Of a stretch of 60,000 nucleotides of DNA, positions 1 through 10,357 are shown piece by piece (the stretch's first letter is position 1; the number at the start of each line of letters is the position of its first letter). Origin of the DNA: Takakia lepidozioides (Eukaryota > Streptophyta > Takakiopsida > Takakiales > Takakiaceae); contig CM060731.1 of assembly GCA_030704615.1 (NCBI GenBank), positions 7,814,001 to 7,874,000 of the forward strand. Direction: 5' to 3'. The notes beneath the pieces are model-generated. The model was not told the origin of the DNA. It ran no database searches and worked only from the letters and a program-made list of their open reading frames with translations. The translations under genes were made by a program, and so were the position numbers.

Positions 1-599
1 CTCATAATTCGGATTGTGTTGAGGTTTCTAAGAGTGTATTGTGGATCTCAACCTTCCTCATCTGCTCATACGGTCTGCTTCACGACATGAAGCCTCGGAA
101 AACTCCATTGGACAACACACCAGTCTGATTTGTTGCGAATCTGCGAGGGGTTTATCTCATCTCCACGACTAGCAGGGGAGGCTACATCTGCATTTCCTTC
201 TGTGTTTTGTCCATTTTTGAGTATCTTGGCCACTGCTCGGAGGAATGGATCAAAATGAGAGCTTTCTACCTTGGACTATAGTCACATTCCAGTGCATCAT
301 GTTCGGTGTCTTCCTCGAGCTTTTGATGGAAAAGTGATCCATGAACTCCCCCCCGTGGTCAAACTACGTACGGACCGTGGTTCACAGTCCCTCCAAGGCA
401 TGGACCGCAAATTTGATGGTCATCCTTGGTGCAAGACCAATACCTACAATATGTCTGGTGTTCCAGATCATGTGAAATGTAGTAAGGTTCTTTGTGTTGG
501 AAAGCTCATATGTCAAGCAGCACTTGCCCCTTCTTCAAGAAAGAAGGAGAACGGAATGACCGCTATTGGGAAGGCAATGCAGACAAGGTGTTCATTGTA

Positions 600-3000
600 G
601 GAGCCCAAGTTCCATTCAACCAGTTCAAGTGTAGTTTCTGCAAGAAAGACCTTCTGTGAGGCGCATTGTGGGCAAGAATGTACTATGTCACAAGTTCCCT
701 TCCAACATATACCGTGTTGCAGTTCACGTTGGGTTTCATAACCATCATGTGCCAAGGGCGAGAATAGAGAGGCTGCGGAAAATGCATCAAGCATGATTCA
801 AGAGCACGTTAAGATGAAGCCATGAGTCGACCCGGGAGCTATTTCCTTGTCATGGCTCAAAAGCTCTTGATTGATCGAGTTCTTGTGGCTGATGGCACAG
901 AGACAGTTCGCCTTGAGGGAGAGGCTTTGGAAGATATTCTTGAAGAGTTTGCCCATGTTTGTAGTCCCAATGTGAAAAATAAGGTCGCATCTGCACGTGT
1001 CAATTCCATCATGTCCATATTGGAGTTGAAGCGTCTGAGTACATACCATTTCATTCACAGCAATCTCCTTCCAGGCCAGCATACTTCTCATCTCCCCATG
1101 TTTTCAAGATGTCTGTTGCTGGTCCCGGGAGTGGTGTTGATCTTGTGCGTCGCATGAGTGAGGGGGATCTACGCACAAGTGGGTAGTATTTGACCATGTC
1201 AAACGCATCAAGGATTGGACAACTCTTGCGTGTCATGTCTATGAACCATATGTCAAGCGAATGATGACCATTGCCATTTGCGATATGAAAACAGAGGATG
1301 CAGATGCTCAGGTGTTATTTTGGGAGATGATCAATGAACAAGCAAACTTGCTGGCTTGAACAAACCAAATTTTGCTGGCTTCATGGCGGATGCAGTAGGA
1401 GCGAATTGGGCTGAAAGAACATGTTTATATCATTGGGCTGAGAGCCTCCGAAGACACACCAACGACTATATCTTGGAGGACTTCCGTGAAAGGCACACTC
1501 AGCTCTATTATGAATGGAAAGATAGTGCTACCTTGGAGGATGCTACAACCACATACATTGCAATTCGGGCTTGGTGGCTCTCTTCAGAGCATGCACAGAA
1601 AAGAGTCTGCCAAAACTGATTCATGGCTTGCATGGTGGCACTACAGATATCGAATGTGGGCCAATGGATAAGAGAGGACATGGATGTGGAGGCAGATGCA
1701 GATATGCCTACACTAATTTGTCTGAGGCAGTCCATTCTGCTTGGTGGAAGACCAGGCAATGGAAAAAAATGAAGGTGGATCTATATGAGGCCACCATGCA
1801 TGACATGTCACGAGCTCTTTTGCAGCAGGCAACATTTTACAGGCACACCACAGGAAAGACATGGGGGACGGGCCCGACAAAGAGGAGCTCATGTTGCGTC
1901 AAGCAGCTAGATCTAATAGCCCAGCAAAAATGGGTAAGGTTGTACGTGGCATAGTAGCTGGAACACCCATGCACACAAGGGGGGTTCAATTGGAGGGAGC
2001 AATTGCACTATTCCAGTCAAACGCAAGTTAGGCGATGAGCATGTGGGCCAAACGAATCTTGGAGGTGTGATATGAATGTAAAGACTGTTCCAGTGCGCGC
2101 CACTGGGATGCCCAGTCCACACCAGCCATCTAGGTTTGTCAGCTCCAAATCAAGTCATGACATTCCTGGTTCTTCGACTTTCTATGAGACAAATCCACAT
2201 GTTGCTATCCCTCCTCAGCCAATGCAATGGGGAAATCCAGTGAGAGAGACACAAGACTTTTCCGATGCATTGTTCAGGATTCAGCGGACAGGTCCTGCTT
2301 CCATGGTTCGTTGTTCTGCCTTTGTTGGAGTTTCCAAAGATAAATGCAAAGCGCTCATCAGGAAAGGTAAAGGAAGTCCTGCACCTTGCTTCACTGGCAA
2401 GTTACTAGCACCGAATGAAAGAACCAAACTGCAAGTTTTTTGGTTTTGCCCACAGATGTTTTGTCGTGTGTTGGAGGGACCGTGCCATCCTATTGCTTGG
2501 GAAAACCGGGTATACCTAATGTGTGGCCTGTGAAGGTTGGAACCAACCTTACACAAGAAGAGGTGGACAAATTGACCCTTGCAGGTTTTTGACTAGTCCA
2601 TCCTCCCAACGTTCCTGATCCGAACTTTCCTGTGGGACCACTTCCAGTGGAACAACATATTCATCAAGGTGTTGTCCTTCCTGTGGGTAGTATCCCACTA
2701 CACGCTATGGGGTGCGCATTCGGCGTCGGGATCCGACTCCTTGACATTGAGTCGCCAAGAGTCAGCGGAGACTCTTATTGCTGAGGTTCGTGGATTCAGA
2801 AACGTGCCTCAGCCAGGTTATGGGAATTTACCGCTACAAACAGAGGGATCTACCAGAGCAGATTGGTTTACAATGTATACATTGGTCAGTTTCCATCTTG
2901 TGATTGTCCCGACTTTGATGAGCTATCTGTCAAGAAGAAAAAACAAACATATCTACCTTGTAAGCACATGGACTTCATGTACAACGTGCATCTAGGATGC
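600..3000 (+). pseudogene. Degenerate SWIM zinc-finger, transposase-like gene
   Basis: No continuous frame survives, but homologous-looking blocks follow one another on the plus strand in different frames: a short CxxC block (CSFCKK, about 630-647), an H-rich block (VHVGFHNHH, about 720-750), a helical block at 852-1000, a block near 1190-1340 ending AQVLFWEMINEQ, a long block at 1368-1670 (ERTCLYHWAESLRRHT, then DSWLAWWHYRYRMW), a block at 2230-2530 with WFCPQ, and a C-terminal SWIM finger at 2899-2967. The SWIM finger reads C-x-C-x17-C-x-H (CDCPDF ... YLPCKH) in the context YIGQFPSCDCPDF. SWIM fingers are common at the C-terminus of Mutator-type transposases, and the order of blocks resembles transposon-encoded proteins of lower plants as I remember them. 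The exact family is inference. Many frameshifts and stops show it is dead. The first 600 bases contain nothing I recognise, though they may be its decayed 5' end. Confidence 0.5.
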
Positions 3001-3699
3001 GCCGGGCTTATGAGATCCACCAACCTTCCCTTAGCCAGTTAGAGGTTAGGGCTATGCTAAAGAAGGACCCTAGTTCAACTTCTTAGTGACACATGAAATG
3101 CACAAAAAAAGAACCTCCAACTTGTGCCGCTCATTTTCATGCATGTGACATGTAATTATCTTGTTACTACTTTATTCCAAACATGACACATAGCATTTGT
3201 TAGTACAGAAGTTCCTATTTTGGTTAAAATGGAACTTGTGTACCTGTCATACAAGTTTTCAAATTATAGAACTGCTTGGCATTACAAACAGACATACAAT
3301 GTGGTGGTTCCAAACATGACACATATGCATTTGTTAGTACAAAAGTCCATATTTTGGTGAAAATGAAACTGTTTTCCTTGAATACAAGTTTGCAAACTAT
3401 TACTTTGGCCAGGGATCTTGTATTCTCTTCAGTTTAAGGTGGTGCATTAGTTGGAGTTAGTGGTCACATGCATCTTTCACCATTGACTACTGATTTTGTT
3501 AGCTAAGATTTTTATCTTATTTTTTTCTATATACATATGATGTAACATTTGCATATGCAATAAATACGTCGTATTCTATGTTATATAACTCCACTGCATA
3601 CAATCTACAATGTGTGCATACAAATTTGTCACATGCATATATAATAAGGGATTTTGTGCATGCATGCACGCAACCTGTGCATATGGAATAGCAACCCCC
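3001..3699. other. AT-rich non-coding stretch
   Basis: No coding signal is visible. The stretch separates the SWIM pseudogene from the broken end of a family A retroelement at 3700. It holds one imperfect direct repeat (listed separately) and an alternating TATAYA/TGCATA-rich part from about 3530 to 3660. Confidence 0.6.
3175..3402. repeat. Imperfect direct repeat, two units 133 bp apart
   Basis: The block beginning TTCCAAACATGACACATA at 3175-3264 recurs at 3308-3402. Both copies share CATTTGTTAGTACA, then TATTTTGGT, then a run ending in ATACAAGTTT, with scattered substitutions. The spacer between them is unrelated. It looks like an old tandem duplication or two ends of a small non-autonomous element. 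I see no terminal inverted repeats. Confidence 0.7.
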
Positions 3700-4997
3700 G
3701 TATTATGGGGTAACATATCCACTTTCTTCTGCAACTCTGGTCTTAGTCCACTCACAAACCAAGTCTTCTGTAAACCTGGTGCTGGTACAGCAACTAGCTT
3801 TTTCATCATCAATTCCATCTTTTCCATATACTCCTCAACAGTTTCATGCTTCATTTGCTTTAACTGTTGTAAACTTCCATACACTTCATCCTCAGTTTTA
3901 CTTGTCCTGAACCTATTTCGGAATGCTGTATTCAAGCCATTCCAGGTTAGGAAATGATTATCAGGGAATCTTGCATACCATTCACTTGCTCTCTTAATAA
4001 GTGAACAAGGAAACAATCTCATCTTGGCATCATCGCCATTCTCATTGTTCACTATACACATGTGCTCAAATTGGCTAATGTGTACATCGGGATCCCATTT
4101 TCCTGAATATATTGGAAAAGGTGGTTTTGCCCGTGTTGGTTGTAACGCCATCTGTGGCCCTACCTTCTGCCCACTGACAGGTGCTGGCACCCTTGCTGGT
4201 GTTGGTCCTTCAGGACCTGTTGTTGTTGTGGTGGATCTTCCACCAAGTGGTGGCCCTTGAGCAGTCCCTGCTACTGGCCCCACGATATTCACAGTATTCC
4301 CAGCTCCAGTTGCACTACTTCCCACACTCCCTGTCCCCCCAGAGCCTGATCCAGGTAGCCCGCCTGATCCCCCTGAGCCGACACCTTCGTTGGCCTGTGA
4401 TCCAAGTGCTCCACTTGATCCAGGTCCAACGGGTTGGGATGTCCTGGTTGTAGTCTCAACCTCAGCTGTTGGGTCTACTTCTTCATACTCTTCCTCTTCC
4501 AATTTCTTCTCTCTATTTTCATCCTCCAAGTTCTGCCCTTGGGTTTCTTCTTCACTCATGTAACTCAATTGCAATGGTGTTGGAGAGTCTGAACTCTCCG
4601 TTGGCTCTGCCACATCCTCTCCTCCTTCTTCACCTTCCGCTTAAGAAACTGGAGTTCCTGCTTTTGGAGTTCCTGCTTTTGGAGTTCCATGCCAACTCTT
4701 ATCAAAGATTTCTGTCAAATCTTTTATCCAGGGATGTACTTCAGATCTTTCACCTCGTGATTGATCTTCATCCCGTACCAATTCCCTTAATCTTTCTTGC
4801 AAAGAAAAAGAAGGAGTGGCATCCAACTCTAGTTCTTCCGGTATGGGTGATGTACTCTCCGATCTTAATGGTGTGAGAGGTCCAGATGATTCCCCTATGT
4901 CTATTCCTCTCTCCCAAAGATATGGATAATTAGCTTTCAGATAGCTGTCTCTTTTTGCGGAATATCTCTGGCGTCTAGCTTCTCTTTCATCACTCAT
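3700..4997 (-). pseudogene. Family A Gag, truncated
   Basis: The minus-strand frame starts at ATG 4997 (MSDEREARRQRYSAKR). It has an acidic, E/D-rich N-terminal part, a Gly/Ser-rich linker and a retrotransposon gag capsid-type domain (EWYARFPDNHFLTWNGLNTAF). One in-frame stop lies near 4641, where the other copies have GAA and this one has TAA. The frame then continues to the break at 3700, after which unrelated residues follow. It would have formed the structural protein of virus-like particles in the cytoplasm. Zinc knuckles, protease and RT are missing here. Unlike copy A4, the Gly/Ser linker is not frameshifted, so this copy is the best guide to the original gag N-terminus. Confidence 0.75.
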
Positions 4998-5018
4998 GTC
5001 CCCTGTCTTTCATTTCTT

Positions 5019-5714
5019 TTAATGTGGCAATAACCAAAACTCTCTTCTGTAATATCTCTCGTATATGCCTGGGTTTCTTTCAAGCTTCAATGCACCCTTG
5101 GCTATACTAGAAGTCTCCGTTACCATATAACCATATGGCAAACAAGTCTGGAAAGTTGTTCTTGGTGTGAGTTTGATCCACAAAATATCCTTTGGAATCC
5201 AATTCTTTACTAGTACAAGCTCTTCATGCATATGAGTAAAAACATTCACCTTTCTTTCCTCCCAGCCTTCAAACTCTACTCGCTTAATGGATAGCAATGC
5301 TATCACATAAACCAGTGTTGGTAACCAACGTGCTCTTCCTCTACAGGCCACCTGATAAATCTTTATCACTCCTTTCTCCAGACCCCATTCAGGGTCAGCA
5401 TCATGCACTCTCTTAAGAATGTTTTCTTTACAACCGTCTGGCAATTCCAAGAACCTCTGAAAGAATCGTTTGGACAATCTTTCCTTCTCAGTTTCACAAG
5501 GAATTTGATTCACATCAAATTCTTTAATTCTCCAACCACCATGATCCCACCAGATGCCTGTCACATCTGGTTGTTCATGACCCAGTTCCCCGGTATGGTC
5601 GCCAAATGTCACGCGGCTTTTACTCACCCATCCCTTCGCTATCCGAGGCGGGAACTCCAAGATAGAAGAGTTGGAAATCTCTAAGCACTCAGCCCGCTCA
5701 GAACAATCAGTCAT
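5019..5714 (-). CDS. Family A leader ORF1, 231 aa, unknown function
   Basis: This intact 231-codon frame begins with ATG at 5714, inside the LTR, runs through the LTR end and the presumed primer-binding site, and ends 21 bases before the gag ATG. I do not recognise the protein. It is rich in Trp, Glu and Arg, with the conserved stretches GIWWDHGGW, FFQRFLELP, HDADPEWGLEKG and NWIPKDILWIKL, and has no zinc-finger pattern or clear membrane segment. The same frame, with the same length, is open in A4 (24696-25391), and all but its start codon survives in A5. That preservation, while gag-pol is broken in every copy, suggests it is a genuine element protein. Translation would start in the U5 part of the transcript. 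Confidence 0.7.
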   Translation of the reverse strand: MTDCSERAECLEISNSSILEFPPRIAKGWVSKSRVTFGDHTGELGHEQPDVTGIWWDHGGWRIKEFDVNQIPCETEKERLSKRFFQRFLELPDGCKENILKRVHDADPEWGLEKGVIKIYQVACRGRARWLPTLVYVIALLSIKRVEFEGWEERKVNVFTHMHEELVLVKNWIPKDILWIKLTPRTTFQTCLPYGYMVTETSSIAKGALKLERNPGIYERYYRREFWLLPH

Positions 5715-6599
5715 GACCTACAGCTAGTGTATCATGGGGGTGTTTCCTATTTGTTTTCCTTCCCGCATTCATGTTAGCTAGTTACCTTACTGTTGGTATT
5801 TAAGTATCAGATTGCTTCAGCAATCTATCGGATTCCATCAACTCATCCATTCATTCCACAGCTTCACTCAGATCTCTGTACACAGTGTGAGTATGAAGTA
5901 TGTATCAGATTAATATCTATCAAGTATCAGGCTGAAGCCATGGAGTCTCTAATCTGCTCTACATTACAACTCTATAGCTTGCATTCATCAAGCATCAACA
6001 GATCGTTCTCCTCCTTCTTTGTGCTCTCCCTCTTTCTGCTCAGAGATGCGCTCTCTGCTTCATTTCCCCCCAGTGATGTCCGAAGTCCCCCCAAGAAGTG
6101 ATCCTTTTCCAGTCCTCGCTCCTGGCTTTATCTTCCTACCCGTTGTTCTAACCGTTTCCCTCACTAATTGTCATCCGTGAACTAACATGTTCCATTCGCA
6201 GATGTTGTTCCCCACAGTCGTTCCCTGTCCTGCTATCCGTTCCCTATGGTCGTGATAGCTGTGTCAAGCTGTGACTGGTTGTGTGAAACTGTGACTGGCT
6301 GTGCGACTGTGTTAGGCTGTGTCGGGCTGTGTCGAGCTGTGACTGGCTGTGACGGCTGTGTCTGGCTGTGGCGGGCTGTGTCGGACTGTGACGGGCTGTG
6401 TTTGGCTGTGACGGCTGTGTCGGCTGTGTCGGACTGTGACGGGCTATGTTGGACTGTGACTGGCTGTGACGGCTGTGAATCTCCCCCTAAAGTGCGCTGC
6501 TGTCACCCCTAAGGCTCCTGTTGGTCTTAGTCTGTGCAAAAATTAAGGGTACCCCACAGATCCCGTAAAAGTGCCTAAGTCCCAGACAGTCCTCTAACA
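5607..6599 (-). repeat. Family A LTR (5' LTR of A2), 993 bp
   Basis: On the minus strand it starts TGTTAGAGGACTG and ends with a TGTCGCGCG-type terminus in reverse, giving TG...CA ends. It carries the CACAGCC-type array (read here as GCTGTGACTGG units, about 6246-6475) near its 5' end and the ORF1 start near its 3' end. Other copies: 8179-8502 plus 15469-15574, 23835-24803, 36019-36933, 43004-43979, 44904-45611, 47027-47937 and 57408-57985. Confidence 0.85.
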
Positions 6600-8178
6600 G
6601 GAATTACCAGCCAGGGAATCAGGATTACATAAACGATTCCAGAACAGACCAAGGGCGAGGACCTAATGGGGAAGAACTGTGTTACTATTGTTATCAAGCA
6701 GGCCATCGCAAGGCAGCCTGTCCAATCTGGATCAGACACAAGAATGAGATGAGAGCTCCTGTGAATGAGGGGCCAGTGGTGGCAGCTCACATGGTTAGGC
6801 CATGTGTTGTACCAGAAGTAAGTACAATGATAGTAACGAGAAGCAAAGCCAAACTAATACCTCCAGTAGATGAGGAAGATGATAATAATGAAGATGGCAG
6901 TGATGTGCCTGAAGATGATGAGGCTTGGAGAGATGAGAAGGAACTGCACAAGGAAGTGGCAGATACCATAAGGGAAATGCAGAAGAGTACTGATATTCCT
7001 ATGGCAGATTCCTCTGATTCTGAAAGAGAAGAGGAAGTGAGTGAGGATGAAGGGAAGAAAGAAGTTGCAGACATGCAGAGTAATGAAGGGACTTTGGCTG
7101 AAGTAATATGCCAGTTCAAAGCGGAGATTACCATTGGACAGCTATTGGCTGTGGCACCTTATTGTAGACACAGGCTGTATCAAGTAATCAATCGAATTGC
7201 CCATGTGACAGGGAACACAGACCTGAACAACAAGGTGACCAGTTATAATGTGAAGCCGGAAGGGCGAGAAACAGTCATGGACTTTGATGATTCTATACAA
7301 GTAATCCAATTGAGAATTGGAAGCATAGAACTAACTGATGTACTGATAGATGGAGGCTCTGGAGTGAATATCATGACAGACCAATTAAGGCAGAAGTTTG
7401 GTCTAAGTATCATGAAACCAGCCCCGTTTACAGTAACAATGGCAGATCAAAGAAGTGTACAGCCATTGGGATTGATAAGAGGAGTTAAGATACAGATTCA
7501 AAAGATGATCTTTATGATCACAGTAACTGTATTGAAAATGGATGAAGTCATGGAAGCTTACTCCTTATTGTTGGGACGTCCATGGCTGAAACAGGTCAGG
7601 GTATTCCATGACTGGAATTCCCAGTTACTAACTGTGCATAATGGGATGCACAAGATACAAATTACCACTAAAATCTAGTAGATTACCTGCTACGAGAAGA
7701 CCTCGAGGGGTCAGGGAGTATGACTGGAGGGGAGGACTGGATGAGGAGCAGGAAGCTACCCTGTTCGCTGCACACCCAAAGTGGGAACAGGTTGCAGAGA
7801 TGCAGTTGGAAGGCCTAAGTTGTTTAAAAGGTATCTGTTGTGGTGTGGTGACAGCAACACCAATTGAAGGTGAAACAAGCAGTTACCCACCACATTTCTA
7901 TGAAGAAAGAGAAGGAGAAATGGAAATCCTAGAGGAACCAGCCACTGTGAGTTTATAGGATGAAGTGGTGACTGGTTGGACAATCACAGCTGATGAGCAG
8001 GTGAGAGAAGTGAATGTGGGAACTGAAGAGGAACCAAGGATGGTGAAGGTAGGGGCTGATTTGGAGCCAGAATTCTTTGAGGAAGCTAAGAGTTTGTTCA
8101 TCAAATACAGAGATGTATTTGCTTGGAGTTACGAGGATCTAAAAGGGATAGCACCTGAGATCTGTCAGCATAAGATTG
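6600..8178 (+). pseudogene. Family A gag-pol fragment (copy A1): zinc knuckle, protease, start of RT
   Basis: This plus-strand fragment is collinear with 27226-28808 of copy A4. It carries the last gag zinc knuckle (CYYCYQAGHRKAAC type, near 6680), an acidic spacer, and the aspartic protease with LIDGGSGVNIM near 7340-7372, where the catalytic triplet is DGG as in Athila-like elements. It ends just as RT begins (QHKI). A frameshift near 7670 ends the first frame at 7678, and a CAG-to-TAG change stops the next at 7956-7958. Both ends are cut by inverted family A LTRs (6599 on the left, 8179 on the right), so this is the remnant of an older target element. Confidence 0.8.
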
Positions 8179-8502
8179 TGTCGCACGGCTTGTACTCACC
8201 CATCCCTTCGCTATCCGAGGTGGGAACTCCAAGATAGAAGAGTTGGAAATCTCTAAGCACTCAGCCCGCTCAGAACAATCAGTCATGACCTACAACCAGT
8301 GTATCATGGGGGTGTTTCCTATTTGTATTCCTTCCCGTATTCATGTTAGCTAGTTACCTTACTGTTGGTATTTAAGTATCAGATTGCTTCAGCAATCTAT
8401 CGGATTCCATCAACTCATCCATTCATTCCACAGCTTCACTCAGATCTCTCTACACAGTGTGAGTATGAAGTATGAATCAGATTAATATCTATCAAGTATC
8501 AG
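8179..8502 (-). repeat. Family A LTR piece, part 1 (copy A3)
   Basis: This minus-oriented LTR begins with TGTCGCACGG immediately after family A protease-RT sequence. It is interrupted at 8502 by the chromovirus and resumes at 15469. It includes the first codons of leader ORF1 (minus, start at 8286). The remainder of A3 is gone. Confidence 0.8.
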
Positions 8503-9225
8503 TGTCGCGGCCCTTTGCCTTGAGGGCAGGGGGTCGGGACACATGAGGGGCTGCCCCTGTGGTGGGGGCAGCGGCAGCGATAGGTATGGGGGGCTGAAGC
8601 ACCCTTGAGTGCCCAAGGCACTCAAGGAGGCGGAGGCGCTCACTAGGTGGAGCCCCGCACACCGGGTTGCGGTGGAGGTGGCTCCACAAGGGGTGGTGGT
8701 AGCTTAGTGGGACTTAGTGGGGTGGCATAGGACTCACCATGGGGTGGAGACCTCGAGGTGGGAGTCGTGGGGAGTCTTGGGACTCATCACGGTCCATTGG
8801 GGCCGCGGTGAGTGGGCCAAGACTCACCGCGACTCACCACCGGGAGTCGAGGGTTTTCGTGGTGGTTCGCCATAAAATGGCATGGCTGGTTATGAAACCC
8901 CCGCGGACAGCTACAGAAGTATATATAGGGAGTAGTAACCCCGAGAACGGTGCAAGCCCGTTGGTGACCAAAAACTAGTGAGTAAGCGAGCGAGCCGGAA
9001 AGCGACCAAAGAGTGGGGAGCTGTTCCGGACTGCCATCTACCAAAGGGAATTCTCCTAGTCCCAAATAGGTGGAGGGTTTAGAGGGAAGCGGAAGGGGAC
9101 CGTTATGTCCCGGTGAGCAGCCGAAACTCCAAGTTGGCCCGGCGGCCAGGTTGGGAGTCAGGCGCGCGCATCAAAGCGAGTAACTATGACTTGAAGGGGA
9201 GTTTACCGAACTGAGGTGTGCGACA
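8503..9225 (+). repeat. Chromovirus 5' LTR, 723 bp
   Basis: It begins TGTCGCGGCC and ends GGTGTGCGACA. A plausible TATA element (AGTATATATAGGGAG) lies at about 8920-8934, so transcription should start shortly downstream. It matches the 3' LTR with a constant offset of 6243. Confidence 0.95.
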
Positions 9226-9227
9226 CT

Positions 9228-9239
9228 TGGTATCAGAGC
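9228..9239 (+). other. Primer-binding site, initiator Met tRNA type
   Basis: TGGTATCAGAGC lies two bases after the LTR end. It is the classic plant retrotransposon primer site complementary to the 3' end of initiator methionine tRNA. Confidence 0.9.
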
Positions 9240-9280
9240 TTAGAGTTCAGTACGCGATCGTCCTTGGGATTGGCCTCATC

Positions 9281-10357
9281 ATGGGGTCGGGCAAGCCGAA
9301 GCGAAAGCGGAACGGCCCAAAAGATGATGATCCCGGTGAGCCCGATGGGGGCGACGTGTCACCGAGGCGGCCGTTTGAGGAAGCGATTAATGTTTCCGAA
9401 AACGAGGCCGCTCAGGAGCGGGAGGAATCCGAGGAGTCGGAGCCCGAGGAATCTTTGAGAGCTCCGACAAACCAAGAGATGCCTCCCATGCCGGCAGCCT
9501 TTTGGGAAGGGTTGTTGGCGCAGTTTGGCGGGACGTTAAAAGACGTGTTGAAGGCGGCTAATGCCACTTCCACCAAGGCAAAGTTTAAGGTGAAGCCTAA
9601 GGAACCCGGCACCTTCGAGGGCGTTCGAAACCGGAAGGCACTCAACACCTGGCTCCTGGAGCTAGAGCAGTACTTCCGGGCGGCCAAGTTGAGTGACGAG
9701 GATCGGGTGGAAGTGGCTCCCACCTATTTGAGGGGCTATGCTCAACAATGGTGGCAGAAACGCCTTCACGACCGAGGCCCAAGCCCGGAAACCTTGAACT
9801 GGAGTGAGTTCAAGGAATTGATGAAGAGACAGTTTGTGCCCCTCAACGCATCCTGGCTTGCCCGGGACAAGATGAGGAATTTGAAGCAAACAGATGACAT
9901 TCGGGGGTATGTCCAGGCTTTCAATGTGCTGTTGCTCGAAGTCGCGGACATGGCAGAACCAGAAATGGTCTTCAACTTTGTGGCGGGACTGGCCCCATGG
10001 GCTAGGCGGAAGTTGGAGGAGAAGCCACCCAAGACTTTGAACGAGGCAATTGAGAGAGCTGAATGTTTCTCGGATGTCCCTAGGGGTGAGAGACAAGGCC
10101 GTACGGAGCTGAACCACAAGAAGACCCGGCGGGAAGGTGACTCCTCCCGACCGGAAAAGAAGTGGGATAGGCCACGCGGCGAAAATGGCACGTGGAAATC
10201 GAAGGGAGGTCCTTCACACGTCAAGGCGGCACCCGGTGCTTCGAAAGGAAAAGCGGAGCGACTTATGGCGGACAGAAGGCGACCTTTGATGGAGTGTGTT
10301 TCAATTGCGGGGAGCCCGGGCACATGGCCAAGAAGTGCACGAAGCCCCGGCAATTGA
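9281..10357 (+). CDS. gag: Chromovirus Gag
   Basis: The frame is open from before the LTR end, but the first ATG is at 9281 ([10 protein letters not shown]), giving 358 residues. A basic start and an acidic stretch are followed by the gag capsid domain ([23 protein letters not shown], then [14 protein letters not shown] and AERGE-type helices), and then a basic tail. The CCHC zinc knuckle is not in this frame: gag runs past it out of frame and stops at 10357, while the knuckle lies in the overlapping pol frame. The overlap is 10192-10357 and pol is in the -1 frame relative to gag. Either a ribosomal frameshift occurs before the knuckle or a one-base change broke an originally single gag-pol frame. 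I see no canonical slippery heptamer at the needed place. Confidence 0.85.
   Translation: MGSGKPKRKRNGPKDDDPGEPDGGDVSPRRPFEEAINVSENEAAQEREESEESEPEESLRAPTNQEMPPMPAAFWEGLLAQFGGTLKDVLKAANATSTKAKFKVKPKEPGTFEGVRNRKALNTWLLELEQYFRAAKLSDEDRVEVAPTYLRGYAQQWWQKRLHDRGPSPETLNWSEFKELMKRQFVPLNASWLARDKMRNLKQTDDIRGYVQAFNVLLLEVADMAEPEMVFNFVAGLAPWARRKLEEKPPKTLNEAIERAECFSDVPRGERQGRTELNHKKTRREGDSSRPEKKWDRPRGENGTWKSKGGPSHVKAAPGASKGKAERLMADRRRPLMECVSIAGSPGTWPRSARSPGN

Larger units (their letters stand above)
3700..6599 (-). mobile_element. Family A Ty3/gypsy element, 5' fragment (copy A2)
   Basis: Read on the minus strand this is LTR, leader ORF1 and the first half of gag of family A. It stops abruptly at 3700 in the middle of gag, just after the motif VDMLPHNT that continues normally in copies A4 and A5. 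The TG end of its LTR (6599) abuts plus-strand internal sequence of another family A copy at 6600, so A2 inserted head-on into a relative and later lost its own 3' two-thirds. The LTR at only one end means no target duplication can be read. Confidence 0.8.

Noticed and set aside
6246-6512. Cys/Trp-rich frame made of repeated DGLCLAV-like units
   Set aside because: It is a translation of the CACAGCC array inside the family A LTR; the same array gives His/Ser-rich frames on the other strand. No gene is needed to explain it.
8739-8978. 79-codon frame identical in both chromovirus LTRs
   Set aside because: It lies wholly in LTR promoter sequence; identity only reflects LTR identity.
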